Positions 1-12,405 of a DNA stretch of 64,000 bases are shown here, in pieces. Both the position numbers and the translations under genes were made by a program. The stretch lies in assembly GCA_035582835.1 (NCBI GenBank), contig JAYKAV010002574.1, forward strand, positions 85,743 to 149,742. Direction: 5' to 3'. Below the pieces are notes generated by a model. It was given only the letters and a program-made list of their open reading frames with translations, did no database searches and had not been told where the DNA came from. How positions within the stretch are numbered: the stretch's first letter is position 1; each line of letters opens with the position of its first letter. The stretch is from Phoebastria nigripes (lineage: Eukaryota > Chordata > Aves > Procellariiformes > Diomedeidae).

Positions 1-2473
1 AAGAATGGACTATGGTCCTCAAATTCCAAACCCATAGTCTCTTTCTAGATTGAATGTATGTTTGTAACTTGTACAGCAAGTATGTATGCTGTAGGTTCCT
101 CAGCTCTGACCACATACCAAAGTTTACTTCTTATGGGAAACTCTCAGAAATTTTATTGAACTGTTAGTTTATCTTTAACCAGAGGAAATAACACATGGAT
201 GGTGGGAAGTGGATCAAAATTTTATCATTGCTCTGATCTCTTTTTGAGGAAGGCAAAAAAAAAAATATGGTAAAGCAGGATAAAATTAACCCAAATAGAG
301 CAATTCATTCTTTCCCCAAAAGAGTTAAGTATTAACCATATCAAAGATGATAAACACACTTAAGTAGAAATAGGAAAATATTTGTAGCTTTTTATGTTAT
401 GAATTTTGCATTTGGGAAAAGGAAAGGCACTGATCAGTAGCAATAGGAATCAGGAGCTCCACACAATACTGTCCATCAGCATTTGGCTAGTGTTATAAAA
501 GTTGAGAAATCCCTGCCCATATCTCCTGTTAAACATTTATCTGCAAATTTAGATGTTAATGTTATAATGTTACACTGAAATGTAAGTACTAGGCACCTCG
601 GAAAATCAGACTGTAGGATGTAGATTAATTGCAAGTAAATATGAGTACTCACCAACATACCCAAGTTAGGAGCCTTGGTGTTCAACGCTCCCACTATAAC
701 GAGTGTAAAGATAGAAGCTCTTTTAAGTCTGGTTTGATTTCTGGAGATGCCTTTCCCTTTCTTTATTGACCATAGAGGAAATTTTGGACAAGACTTCAAA
801 CTTTCAACCTTCAATGAAAAGGGTTCAAAGTTGGCCCAGGAGAGTGCCTGAAGTAATTTTAGTCTTGTTCCTCTTTCTGATTGTCTGTGCAATATAATTT
901 AATTGCTATATCACGCTCTTCATTGTTAAGAAACATTTTGGAATTGCTATTTTTTATTACCCTTTTCATGTGAACTCATCTAGCTTTAAAAGTTATTTTA
1001 ATGATAATACATGATACCATGTGGTTCTCAGCAAGTTGTGTTGAATATTTAGTACAACTGTGTTGACATTTTGCCAGGCTCTTGGTGAGAGCTGCATGTA
1101 AGAAGTCTTGTTGTTGAATCTGACTCACTTTAAGGCAGGTCACAAATCTCAGTCACAGTTCAGTAGATCATCCAAATTTTATTGTCTGAGTTAGCCTCTT
1201 TTATGGCTGGCTTCCAGAACAGCACACTGGAGTGTGAGTTCAGAAGAGGCAAACTAGGAAACATGAAGTAAAGGACTGAGAAGGCACCATGCTGCTAACA
1301 TACAATCCGTACTTTGCTAGCGATCCTCTGGTTTGGTTCTTGACATTGTCCCTTGTGAATAATAGCAAATTAAAGTTATAAAATTCATATCATTGTTTAG
1401 CGGAAAAAGATTCTCTGTCTGTTCTGGAGTTTATTGTGTCTATTTTCTCTGCCATTCTCTTAATCAAGAGAAGCAGCTGACAAAAAATGTGCTAAATATG
1501 ACTAGCAGGAGACTGCAGATAACACAACTCAGTACTTTGCTTCAGTTAAGAGAATATGAGTGACAAACCTTGGATAAATTCCTTTCCCTTTCTATTTAAA
1601 AATACCTACCCATGGTACTGGCCAATATTAAACATGTCCTTTCCTGAAATCTGTCATCATGTGAAAAATAACTCGGGTCTACAGAGAAGTAGATATCAGA
1701 TTTAGTAATATGCATATATCCATAGCAGTAGGATATATTCTATTTTGTACTGTAATACCTCAGTAACAATTCACAGAATAAAAGCTGAACTTTTAAAATA
1801 CAAGTTTCAGTACTAGCATTCTCAAGGATGTATCGCTGTGTACTGCCATCATATTTGATGGTCTGATATTCCATCTACTCACTGAAATCTTCTAGTAAAC
1901 ACAGTAATATTCCTAGTCAGCAAGGAATGACTGGAGAGTGCTTCTGTGTCTATTGTACGGCAAACAATTCCTGGCTGGAACAATGGGTGAGAGAGCATTT
2001 GGGCAAAAATTATTAGAAATATTTCACAAATTTTCTGAATGACATTGACCTAAATTATTGTCCACATTTTTCTGAATGTCTTTAAAAGACTGATTGCTCC
2101 CTTGCTATAGTATTAGTTTCATCACACACTGTTATTTAGACAAAAACAATTTAAACAATCTACCACCAATAGCTACCTCTTTTCTTTGTTGTTATATTTG
2201 CTGCTGTTTTTCATTATCCCTCAGGTATATTGATTAGGTAGGAAATTTATAGCATGTGTTTGTCAAACAAGTGTTTGAGAAAAATATTTGTGTCTCAAAG
2301 GTATTTACAAATACCTTAGTAAAGGACCATGAAATATAATCGCAATGAAGAAGGTCACAATACTTGTTCTGCTATTCTAGGATGCATAGTAAATCTTTCC
2401 TTTTTTTGACATGCCTTCCCATTCTGCCCTTTTTCTGTGCAATAGCCTTTATAATTATTATTAATTATATCAT
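1..2473. other. Non-coding stretch, no gene seen
   Basis: AT-rich sequence with no recognisable gene or repeat. The longest frame is a 138-codon minus-strand frame at 476-892; it matches no family I know and has no splice or promoter context, so I treat it as chance. The right edge is the GTAAT target site of the LTR element that follows. Confidence 0.6.
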
Positions 2474-2478
2474 GTAAT

Positions 2479-3082
2479 TGTCATGGTTTAACCCCAGCCG
2501 GCAACTAAGCCCCTCACAGCTGCTTGCTCACTCCCCCCGCACCCTGCAGTGGGATGGAGGAGAGAATCAGAAAAGTGAGAAAACTCGTGGGGTGAGATAA
2601 AGACAGTTTAATAGGTAAAGCAAAAGCCACGCACGCAAGCAAAGCAAAAGAAGGAATTCAGTCACTACTTCCCATCGGCAGGCAGGTGTTCAGCCATCTC
2701 CAGGAAAGCAGGGCTCCATCACACGTAATGGTTACTTGGGAAGACAAACGCCATCACTCNGAACATCCCCCCTTCCTCCTTCTTCCCCCAGCTTTATATA
2801 CTGAGCATGATGTCATATGGTATGGAATATCCCTTCAGTGAGTTGGAGTCAGCTGTCCCAGCTGTGTCCCCTCCCAACTTCTTGTGCACCCCCAGCCTAC
2901 TCGCTGGTGGGGTGGTGTGAGAAGCAGAAAAGACCTTGACTCTGTGCAAGCGCTGCTCAGCAATAACGAAAACATCTCTGTATTATCAACACTGTTTCCA
3001 GCACAAATCCAAAACATAGCCCCATACTAGTTACTATAAAAAAAAAAAAAAACAAAACTATACCTCAGCCAAAACCAGCACA
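2479..3082 (-). repeat. Complete minus-strand LTR of the rearranged element
   Basis: It aligns by eye along its whole length with the LTRs at 11828-12400 and 40839-41413. It is slightly longer (604 bp against 573 and 575), partly through an A-rich run near 3038-3056. Several CpG sites seen in the other copies are TG or CA here. The CRE-like motif upstream of the TATA box reads TGACATCA on the minus strand, against TGACGTCA in the plus-strand copy. This suggests an older or more methylation-decayed copy. Confidence 0.85.
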
Positions 3083-3574
3083 TTTTCCATCCCTTGTTCC
3101 ATACTGTTTACATCATGTGCAGGTCTCACACTGTCCAATACATTCTCATTACCCACCACGCCCTTCCCATCCTTTGATATAATACACAGAAATCATTCCC
3201 TTAGTCTGCGGACCACCCCTGTAAAATGTCCACAAAATGTCCATTGAGTTCATTTAGTCCATGACTTTNGGCTCCATCTGTTATGGTGGTCACTCAGGTC
3301 AGGAGAGGTGGTGTGTTGCATGGAGTTACTGGGCACCAAAGCCAGCTCAGGTCAGGTCACTGCTGCAATTGCACTGCTTCTTGTAAGGCTTGTCCTCCAT
3401 TGGTTCAGGTGGTTCCTGCTATACTAATTCCTACAACATGCAACTCAAATCATGGGTTACAACAATTTAAAGGTATATCCATTACAATCTCCACCCCTGG
3501 TGCCTTTGGGCCAGACCATTGGGTTTAACATTGCAATGAACTCCTCCCCTTGCTCCTAGCCTGGCCAGCAACAA
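3083..3574 (-). mobile_element. Internal remnant between the two LTR pieces
   Basis: About 490 bp lie between the minus LTR and the inverted LTR tail. Orientation is inferred from the neighbouring LTR and the purine-rich minus-strand tract beside it. I recognise this as sequence that recurs with this LTR family in birds, but I cannot assign it to gag, pol or a named untranslated region. The 81-codon plus-strand frame at 3283-3528 runs against the inferred orientation and resembles no retroviral protein I know. Confidence 0.5.
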
Positions 3575-3632
3575 GGGGAGTGAGCGAGCAGCTATGTGGT
3601 CCTTAGTTGCCAGCTGGGGTTAAACCACAACT
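3575..3632 (+). repeat. Inverted 58-bp LTR 3' tail
   Basis: The sequence matches the last 58 bp or so of the plus-strand LTR at 41356-41413, from GGGGAGTGAGCG to the terminal ACCAC motif. Its reverse complement matches the left end of the same element at 2479-2536. It lies directly against the right GTAAT target duplication, so it is the true right end of the inserted unit. Confidence 0.85.
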
Positions 3633-3637
3633 GTAAT

Positions 3638-6600
3638 GTATATGTTAGCTTCAGTCCTTCAATAAACTACAATATTTGGAACACTGAAATCCCCTTTTCA
3701 TGAGTATTTTTTCTATTTTCATATTGGAACTTGACATTTTATTTTTTTCTTGTCTAATCCTTCCTAGAGCAGTCTGTTTGTTGTTTTGGTTTTTTTATTA
3801 GTTCATTATATTTCTTATTTCAGCCATTGACAAACAAGTTGTTGCTTGTTCTCTAGAATGTAAACTTACTTCTTCTTTAAATTTTACCCCTTTTCATGCC
3901 TGAGTTATTAGCTGACGTTTCTTTTCCGGACTAGCTTTTAAAATTTGTTTTCCTTCCTTTAATTTATAAATGATATAATCAATTATTTATATATTATTTC
4001 CCTAGTGAGTCCTAGGTAGAATATTCGATTGTCCTCAGATAAGTCATGCCATGAGCAAAGCGCTCCTGGGCAGCTGACACCAGTTAGCCCAGCTAGTTTT
4101 TAACCTCTCCTGAGCCTTGACATGTCTAAGGCCAGCCAACAACTGCCTACATATTGTATCACTCAGTAAATGAAATTGATGCATCGTACAAGCCCATTTG
4201 CCCCCGTTTGCTCAGCTTGCATTGTTTTGGCTATTGCATACACAGTCAGAAGATAGCCTGGAACAAAAAACTGGCTATGAGAGAGAAATACAGTCTAACT
4301 TCAGCTGTGTAATAGCCTTCCCTCAACATCAGCTCAGCATCAATAATTTGACNAGGGTCTAATAATCACATTGGCATTCATACAACTGGCTGAAATTTGA
4401 GGGATGTCCACGCAGTATTACAGAACTTGTCCAGTTTTTCCAGGCAGACTTATATACAGCAAGAGATTCGTGCCCTTTGCATTGTTACTAATAATGTCCC
4501 ATAGCTGTTCATTTTTTTTAACTGAAGAACTAGTTTTATAAGTAGATGACATACTGTCTTCTAGACTCTAATTAAAACTTTTTTTTGGTCCTTAGGTGTA
4601 ATGACTACTCTTCTGAGATAAGCTCTTAATTAATGCACAGAGATCCTGAAAGTCCCACCTCTCAACAGTAATGATTGACATCCAAGGATACATAAATTAC
4701 ACTAACTGAGCTTTCCATTTGTACATTTTTCTGCAGCCAACTCATCAGAAAAGGTAGGAGAACAGACCAGCATAAGAAAAGTTATTTTGCTGTCATCTGT
4801 ATTTTCCTGAGGGGGAAAATCTTGCAGAACTATTGAACATTTATTACCATGAGTGTCAACTCTTCTCTTCAGGTTTTAGATATAACATTTGCTTTACTAT
4901 GAAAATTAGCATTTTTAATTCAGTGATGTATAGTTGAATAATGACACAGTATTCACTATTCAAAACCAAGAATACCCTACAAGTCAGTCGGCAATGCTTT
5001 GGATCGCAAATAGTGTTGCATAGCAATATATACTTTCTGAACAGAAGTTGCTTGGTATTAAAATGAAATATTTCACTGTGTGAGTGGTGTTTTATCTGTG
5101 AATNTTCTCGTAATTTTGGCCCACAGTCAGAAGCAGAGATTTGATAGTATTTATTAAGCAATCATTTATTTCTAGGATTCAATTTAATACTTCAATGATG
5201 AACTTTACTTTGCATTTAATTTAACTCTGTATTATTCTGGAGTCAGTTAAGATGAAGTCACTGAAGTCATTGAATAAAGTCCAGTATTCTCATCTGAGCT
5301 GAAGTCCACTGAAACAAAAAAAGACTGATAAGAACATGGTGGAGGGAGAGGAACAAAAGGCGCTGGAATGTATCAGAGAGATATTTGGCAGAGGAATTAC
5401 ATTGCAAATGGTATATAGGAAGTACTAGAAGCAATCAAGGGAAAAAAACTGGAAATGAGGCCAACGTATCTTTATGTGCCTACATAAAGATTTATCTATG
5501 TTTTAAACAGTAATCCAGGGTGCAATAATAACTTAATAATAACTGGTCTCGGAAATCTGCTTTTGTCTGACCATGTTTTTGTTTGACTGTCTGGATAACT
5601 TTGAACATTTTAACATGAACTTACTTATTCCTTATTTATAACTTTAATTTCTGGTGACTTATAACAAACTTTAGTGAAAATGGAGCTCTTGAAATAGGCA
5701 TCATGAAAGAAATCTGTCCAATTTCAGTGTTTATATTTTACATTTACCTGGTATCTATACGCTTTTTTAGAAATGGGAAGCATTCAAGGTGTGGGAAAAA
5801 AAAAATTAACATATATCAGAGATGATATTTTAGGTTTCTAAAAATAAGCCAATGGTTTCATTGGTGGTGCTAAGCTTGAGGCCTAGAGGAATTACACTTC
5901 TTGGGGAATATCCATACTGGAGAAGATTAAAGTATAAATGCTTATTGACATACACTTAAATCTGGAATCGAAACAGATATAGCTGTTTGTATCCAGAAGA
6001 AAAGTGAACAGATCTATGGAAAAAAAGGTAAACATATATATACATGTGGACTGGGGACTGTTTAACTTCTGAGACGTTTTATTCCTCAACTACAGCACAA
6101 AGGCTATAGAGAAAGGGATTAAAAGGAAAACTAAAACCAGGATTGTGTAAGGCAGGTGCTGGACAGAGAGAGGTCCCATCAAAGCAGTACACTGACTTTG
6201 CAACATCCCTTTTGTGTCCAACAAGGTTATGAAAATGTGTATTTCCTGTGCAAGACTACAGAAGAAAGTAAACAGGGAGTATGGGAGCAGAATGACTTAG
6301 AGTCCAGGCCTTTGTATTTCTTCCAATAAAACAAAACTTAAATTTAGAGTACAGAGATATAAGTGGAGGCTAGGGAAAAAAATGGGAAATAAAGAATAAA
6401 GTATAAGAAAAGTGGCTATTCTAAATGCCCTTCATATCTAGAATAACTTCGTACTCTTAGGATTAGTGCAAAACCATTAGTAGATCTTTTATGAGAATGT
6501 GATTTCATCTTCTTTGTGATATAACTCTTTGTCCGAAGTAACCCATTGCAAACTTTTATATTTACTTATAATTTGTAATGTTACTGTGATTTCCATATTG

Positions 6601-8453
6601 CATGTATGCAGACATAACATCTAGGCATTAAGTAAATTTTTCTCTTTATTGCTGGGCACATGGAAAGAATATGCACTCTAATTTGGCTACTTTGAGAAAG
6701 CTGAATTGTTTAAAACCCAAACAGTTTGGTAGAACCAAAGTGTTTTAACTTGTTAAGGAGAACAAAGATGCTTCTGTACAACATAATACAGCCACTAGTC
6801 TGTCAAGGTCTAACTTTATTATTACGCCTTCAGAATTTGTGTATTTTTATACTTACGAAATGGTAAAAGCTCACTGTAAGTTTCACTAGACTGTATGTAT
6901 GTGGAAATATCTATTAACAGGAAACATATGTATACATTCAGAGTGTTGGCAGCTGTTTTAAATTGAAGTTAAAATGTGTTTTGTGCTAATTCAAAATAAT
7001 AGTCCTAGCTGTAGCACCAGCTTTAAAGATCATAGCAAATGTCAGATCAGCTGAGGCCAATGTATGCCTCTTGCTTATGATAATCAATTAGACATTAATG
7101 ATAGGTATTTCATTTTGAATAGCTGCAACAATAAATTATTCTCAGGGTAACATGGTGGAGCCTAGTCTCCTTTGGCTTTTGGAACCAGTAAAATAATAGA
7201 ACATCAGTCAAGTTAATAAAGTGTGCCCTTATTACACATTCTGCATCTGTACATAAACTGCCAGCATATGATCNAAGACTGCAGCTGTTTCAGTTATATC
7301 ACAGTCACATCATAGACATTTTATAGTTGTAGCAGAGAGAGAGTGTTCCAGGGAGAACCCAGTCACTTTGCAGACATGCAGAGTTCAGTGGAACCTCATT
7401 AAATTGCACCTTGATATTATATGAAACTGGTAGCACATCTATTAGGTACGGTATATATAATTTCCATGTTAAAATTGTTTTGTATGCATTGCCTGTATGT
7501 CTTCTCAAGAAATCCAGGCTTTTGTTCACACAAAACTTCAGAGTTCCATGTGTGCATATTTTAATTTTGAATTGGTAGTTGCCAAAAGTAAAGGATTATT
7601 AATAGCCAAATGGCTGTGTTGTATTGCACACTTTCAGGCCATGTGAAGGCATTAACAAAATATCTAATATTAATTAAAATAATTATAATGTAAGCTGGAA
7701 TATTAAAGTGTGTTTTCATATCTGTTGACAAATTTTTCCATTTCACCTCATAGACGAGTGTTTCACTTAAGTCAATGAGTTTTGCCATTGACTTTTACAA
7801 AAGTAGAATTTCACCTAGTCAATTTTTAGTAACAATCAGATGTGTTTTAATAACAACTGATGACCTTTTCTATATTATCAGGTTTCAGTATGAGAAACAT
7901 CAGAGAGGGAGATATCTTAATAAGAAAGTGATTCAAGGAGTTATTACTGAAAAATACATTTTAAGAATTGCTTGATGTTGAACACAGAATAGCTAACTGC
8001 TATATTGCAACAAAATTAAACCAGCAACTTCTTTGTCTGGAATTTTAAAGACACTGTAACCTCAACCTCATTGTTGGTTTAGTTCCACATTAGAATTCAC
8101 CAAAATAGTATAAATTTACCATTTAGGTAGCTAAGCAGTAAAACAAAATACAGGCAGCCAGCTAATCCAATATTTGAATCTTAGTATTTTTGCTAATTTT
8201 TGCAGGAATTAATTCCTGAAGCAAAACAAAGCAAAAAAGCCCAAGTTTACTTAAGGAACAGCTCTAACAAAAAATACAACCTTGTNTTCTTAGCTACTCT
8301 TCCTAAACATATTTTTCACACTTTACAGATTAAGAAATGTATGTGTATTTGTCCTGATAACTTTCAGTGCATGTACAAAAATAATAGGTTGTAAAACTAA
8401 AATATGTTAGGTGGGATGATAATCTATTATGGTAACAGTCAAATTGCTTGTCA
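3638..8453. other. Non-coding stretch, no gene seen
   Basis: No gene or known repeat family is visible. Open frames are at most about 101 codons and resemble nothing. The part at about 6950-7150 is dense in homeodomain-type and SOX-type core motifs, for example TAATCAATTA at 7081-7090 and AACAAT at 7127-7132, and could be a conserved regulatory element. That is inference from motif density only. Confidence 0.55.
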
Positions 8454-8496
8454 TGTCATGAAGGGTTATGCTTTAATTAAGCAATAAGGCATGACA
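8454..8496. repeat. Imperfect hairpin around TTTAATTAA
   Basis: TGTCATG at 8454-8460 is the reverse complement of CATGACA at 8490-8496. Inside this, TTATGC pairs imperfectly with GCAATAA, and the loop centre is TTTAATTAA. The arms are too short and interrupted to call a microRNA precursor. It could be a paired protein-binding site. Confidence 0.6.
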
Positions 8497-8609
8497 GGGT
8501 GTGAATTACAATGTAATAATTCTTGTCTAGTGTATTGTTAGGCAAGAGGCCAAAGGCCTAGTGCCACTGAATGCTGCAGGAATGAATTATTATGCTGTAA
8601 TTTAAACAA

Positions 8610-8626
8610 TGCAATATCATATTGCA
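8610..8626. repeat. Perfect 17-bp palindrome with TTGCA half-sites
   Basis: TGCAATAT at 8610-8617 is the exact reverse complement of ATATTGCA at 8619-8626, with one C between them. The arms carry TTGCAAT-like C/EBP half-sites. A SOX-like AACAAT lies just upstream at 8605-8610. Confidence 0.75.
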
Positions 8627-11600
8627 ATAACTGTAAAATATTACATTTTAAATGAAAAAAATACAAATTATAATTTTTCTATACCTAATTACTCCCCCAA
8701 TAAACTATTTCATTGCCAAGGCTATCACAGAAAAGAGAGATTTTCTATTTAATACTGTATTTAGATTTACATGGCAATTAAACTCTGAAGACAACTGTTT
8801 CTGGGAGATCTGAAAGATGCTATTTTGATACTGTTTTTCCTAAAATAAACAGAAGACCTATAGCTCTGAGGAACAAATGTTCCCTAAATTCTTTCTTTTC
8901 ATTGGACAGAACTAGTGTACAGCTCTTAAAGTAAGAGCTTGGTGAAACTCCTCTTACCTAGGAGCCTTCCATTTAGTGGAGGCTTTGTTATTACCTTTAC
9001 CTTTTGAAAGCACAGTTTTTCTTCTTCCCATTCTTCCTTATTGACACCTTTTCAGAAGACACCTCATTTATAAAGCCCTTCAAATTAATCTCTCAGACTA
9101 ATTGTTTTAAAAAAATGGTTTTTCTATGATTTTTTTTTTCCCCTGATCGTCGAAGGAGAAGTCAATAGGAAGAAGACAAAAACACAGGATTGTGAGAGCT
9201 CCTGTTATATTTCTCCACTACAAAGCGTAAAATCAAAGATACTGTAAATAGTTGGAAATGTTGAAAAATGTGATGAGCTCTGATCTTTTTCTGCATTTTT
9301 ATTGGTTNTATGATTTTATTAATTTGCCAGTTGACTTAATCACATTACAGTTAATATACTTCCTTTCAGTGTTGCAATATTTACTATGGTAATGCTAGCA
9401 AACAATGTTTAATACTTTTTTTTTTTTATATCATCAGTTCTGTACTGTAGTATAGCTGTAGCAGTAATAACAGATCTNGTGTAAGAAGAGAGTTAGTGTT
9501 TAAGTCAGCACATGAACAAAGAGACAATTTTTTTCCATAACACTTGAATTACAAGCAAATTTACCTTCAAAGGATTCTTTGTACACTAAGAAAATCTGTC
9601 ACTATGACAGAGTTCACAGGAGGAAACAATTGGTTTAATTTTCACAACAGTTGAGTAGCTTCCTCTTCTTTCTAAGCACAATTCATCAAAAATAAAATAT
9701 ATTGCATTTCTGATATGGTTTACCACAGCCAGTTGAGGAATTTCCTTTTGGTTTCATAGTGATTAGGAGGGCATTTCTACTTGTTAGCTTTCAGCAGACA
9801 GTTGTCTTTAATCTGAGACTGCAGTCTAGATAAGGGTTCACAGTGATTATTGATCACCAAAACATTTTTAATGCCTGTAACACCTATAAACTGATGTTTT
9901 GACTTACTTTCTCCATTTTTGTAATACACAAATTTGTATAAATACTCTATAACTTTAGCAGAAAAATAAAACAGTAACAAAAAATGTTCAGGGCAAAGGA
10001 TAATAAACTGCCAGTTGAAGCTTCTGTTTTTCAAAATAGTAATGCTTTTAAGATTTGATTAGCAATGACATATTATATGACAAAAGAAGAAAAAGGATTT
10101 AGAAATGGAAACTAAAAATAGTTGTGTGGTAATTTAATAACGTGGCAGATTTTATTCCATCTGTTAGGAAGAGTTTGAAAGCCATTTCCTGCTGCCACTC
10201 ACACCGCAGAAGCTTCAGAGTTCAGAGATGGAATCAAATACCTGATGTGAAAATCTGCTATTATGATTCATATCCAAAGATTCATATCAATATTCCTCCC
10301 TAGAATATTGTGTAGNGTTAGTTAAAAAGAAAAAGTGAATCGATCTGTCCTTTATTGCCATCCAGAATTGATAAGCAAATTGAGGGAAGAGAACATCAAG
10401 TCAAATTATGTGGACAGAAGGTATGAAGGAGAACATGTGTAGTGCAAACCTGTAGCTGATGAACTGGCCTTCCAACCCACCATAAGTAAGTACTGGCATA
10501 CACTGTGTTCTGGTGATGGGTTAGCTGCAGCAACCCACACATATCTGTATACAGCTGGTTAGGTACTATAATTGGTTATTTCTAGATGATACTTCACAAG
10601 TGTTTGATAGATAAAAGAAAACATAAATTACTTTGTCTTTAATAACAGAAAATCTGTAACACTCCTGGTAATGTTAATCTAATTGACAGTATCAGACAGC
10701 ATAGCTTCTCTTCACTGCAGGAGTAAGAACGTAAGTTAGAATTGGACATGGGCGAGTGGTACAAGCCACTGTAAGCACTATAAACTCTTTTTACACAGAA
10801 AAGGGTCTTTTACATTTGGTCATTCAGGAAGACAATCTAGAGGGAGCACTGAAACTTCACGGGCAACTTGATCTTTTTTTTTTTCTTTTCTAAGCTGGCC
10901 AGAAGAAACACATATAAGTGTGTGTATATCTGAAAATGTAAAAATAATCTACCTTCCTGTTAGATAAAGTTTTCATGAAAAATTAAAACCCTTACATAAT
11001 GCACTTTCCACCCATTCACACATTCGCACGCTTTTTGCAAGTTTTAAAATGCTCTGGCTGAAGATTATGTTTTATTTCACCTGAAATCACTTGTTAGAAA
11101 AGAAAATGAAATAGTTCATTTTAATCACAATACAAAGGAGTACTGACAATTGTAGCTGTGGGGTTTATTTACATTTGACTTTTAAAAAATTTCATCCCTA
11201 ATTTGTAGGAACCTTTTCAGGTATATGATGGAAGTGGCATGATTACTTATTAAGTTCTGAGCCCTATATGAGAGGCCAGTTAGTGTCATATCAAGTGCTG
11301 GTTCTACAGGATGGGCATTTGCTTAGATATTTTCAGGATTGGGCTAGAACAGGAATATAAGGGTATAAATCCTTGTGCTATATTATTGATCCACCAAGCT
11401 ATATCTGCTCTGTCAGGATATACTTGTTTCCTGCCCAGTCCATGCAAAACAAATGTGATATTTACAAATACAGATCAATTGAAATAACACTGGTGTTAAT
11501 GATTTTCACAAGCATAAGAAAATCTCTCATTGTAAAGTTTCATGCTAACATCTTTTATCAGGCCTAAGATTAACCTGCTGGAGTAATTAAAACTTAATAG

Positions 11601-11822
11601 TAATAGATTACCGTGCTAAAGCTAAACTCACAGTGGGTTAATATGTTTTCGTATTGAAATCAATTTTTTGTCCCAGTGAATAGACCTTGGATTTATTAAG
11701 ACCAGCTCAAGCAAACAGATTTGCTAATGTGCAAAATGTGAATTGTCTATGTTATCTGGGCTTCTGCAGAAGGATGCGTAACTAGCTGTAAGCAAAAGGA
11801 CTGGAAGAGTTGACCCATGTGC
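8627..11822. other. Non-coding stretch, no gene seen
   Basis: No coding sequence or repeat that I recognise. There are short poly-T runs near 9418-9429 and 10875. Frames reach only about 85 codons and do not resemble known proteins. Confidence 0.6.
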
Positions 11823-11827
11823 CCTTC

Positions 11828-12400
11828 TGTCATGGTTTAATCCCAGCTGGCAACTAAGCCCCACACAGCCGCTCGCTCACTCCCCCTTGGTGGGATGGGG
11901 GAGAGAATCGGAAAGGTAAAAGTGAGAAAACTCGTGGGTTGAGATAAAGACAGTTTAATAGGTAAAGCAAAAGCCGCGCATGCAAGCAAAGCAAAAGAAG
12001 GAATTCATTCACTACTTCCCATCGGCAGGCAGGTGTTCAGCCATCTCCAGGAAAGCAGGGCTCCATCACGCGTAACAGTTCCTTGGGAAGACAAACGCCA
12101 TCACTCCGAACGTCCCCCCCTTCCTTCTTCCCCCAGCTTTATATGCTAAGCAAGGCGTCATATGGTATGGAATACCCCATTGGCCAGTTGGGTTAGCTGT
12201 CCTGGCTATGCCCCCTCCCAGCTTCTTGTGCACCTGGCAGATCATGGGAAGCTGAGAAGTCCTTGACTAGTGTAAACACTACTTAGCAACATCTAAAACA
12301 TCAGTGTGTTATCAACATTATTCTCGTACTAAATCCAAAACACAGCACTCTACCAACTACTAGGAAGAAAATTAACTCTATCCCAGCTGAAACCAGGATA
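11828..12400 (-). mobile_element. Solo ERVL-like LTR, minus strand
   Basis: A single 573-bp LTR in minus orientation with a perfect 5-bp target duplication, CCTTC, at 11823-11827 and 12401-12405. The left end TGTCATGGTTTAA is the complement of the LTR 3' end; the right end reads CCAGGATA where the family has CCAGGACA. The minus-strand TATA box is at about 12137-12144 and the ATTAAA poly(A) signal at 11954-11959. No internal sequence remains, so it is best explained by recombination between the two LTRs of a former provirus. Several CpGs persist, so it looks younger than the copy at 2479. Confidence 0.92.
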
Positions 12401-12405
12401 CCTTC

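Larger units (their letters stand above)
2479..3632 (-). mobile_element. Rearranged ERVL-like LTR element with inverted LTR ends
   Basis: Seen: a complete minus-strand LTR (2479-3082) is followed by about 490 bp of other sequence and then by a 58-bp piece of the same LTR in plus orientation (3575-3632). Both outer ends are therefore the 3' (U5) end of the LTR, and together they form a terminal inverted repeat of about 58 bp. A perfect 5-bp direct repeat, GTAAT, flanks the unit at 2474-2478 and 3633-3637, so it appears to have been inserted as one piece. Within the minus LTR the TATA box lies at about 2792-2800 and the ATTAAA poly(A) signal at 2607-2612. Next to the LTR start, the minus strand of 3083-3102 is purine-rich, as expected for a polypurine tract. 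No gag or pol is visible. The last base is T where CA is expected. A 5-bp duplication fits ERVL-type integration; the exact family name is uncertain. Confidence 0.85.

Noticed and set aside
476..892. 138-codon minus-strand open frame
   Set aside because: It is the longest frame outside the transposons besides the L1-like one, but it has no recognisable domain, signal peptide or splice context. One such length is plausible by chance in 64 kb on six frames.
3283..3528. 81-codon plus-strand frame inside the LTR element
   Set aside because: It runs against the inferred orientation of the element and resembles no gag, pol or env protein.
8454..8496. MicroRNA precursor
   Set aside because: The stem is short and interrupted, without the roughly 22-bp arms expected.
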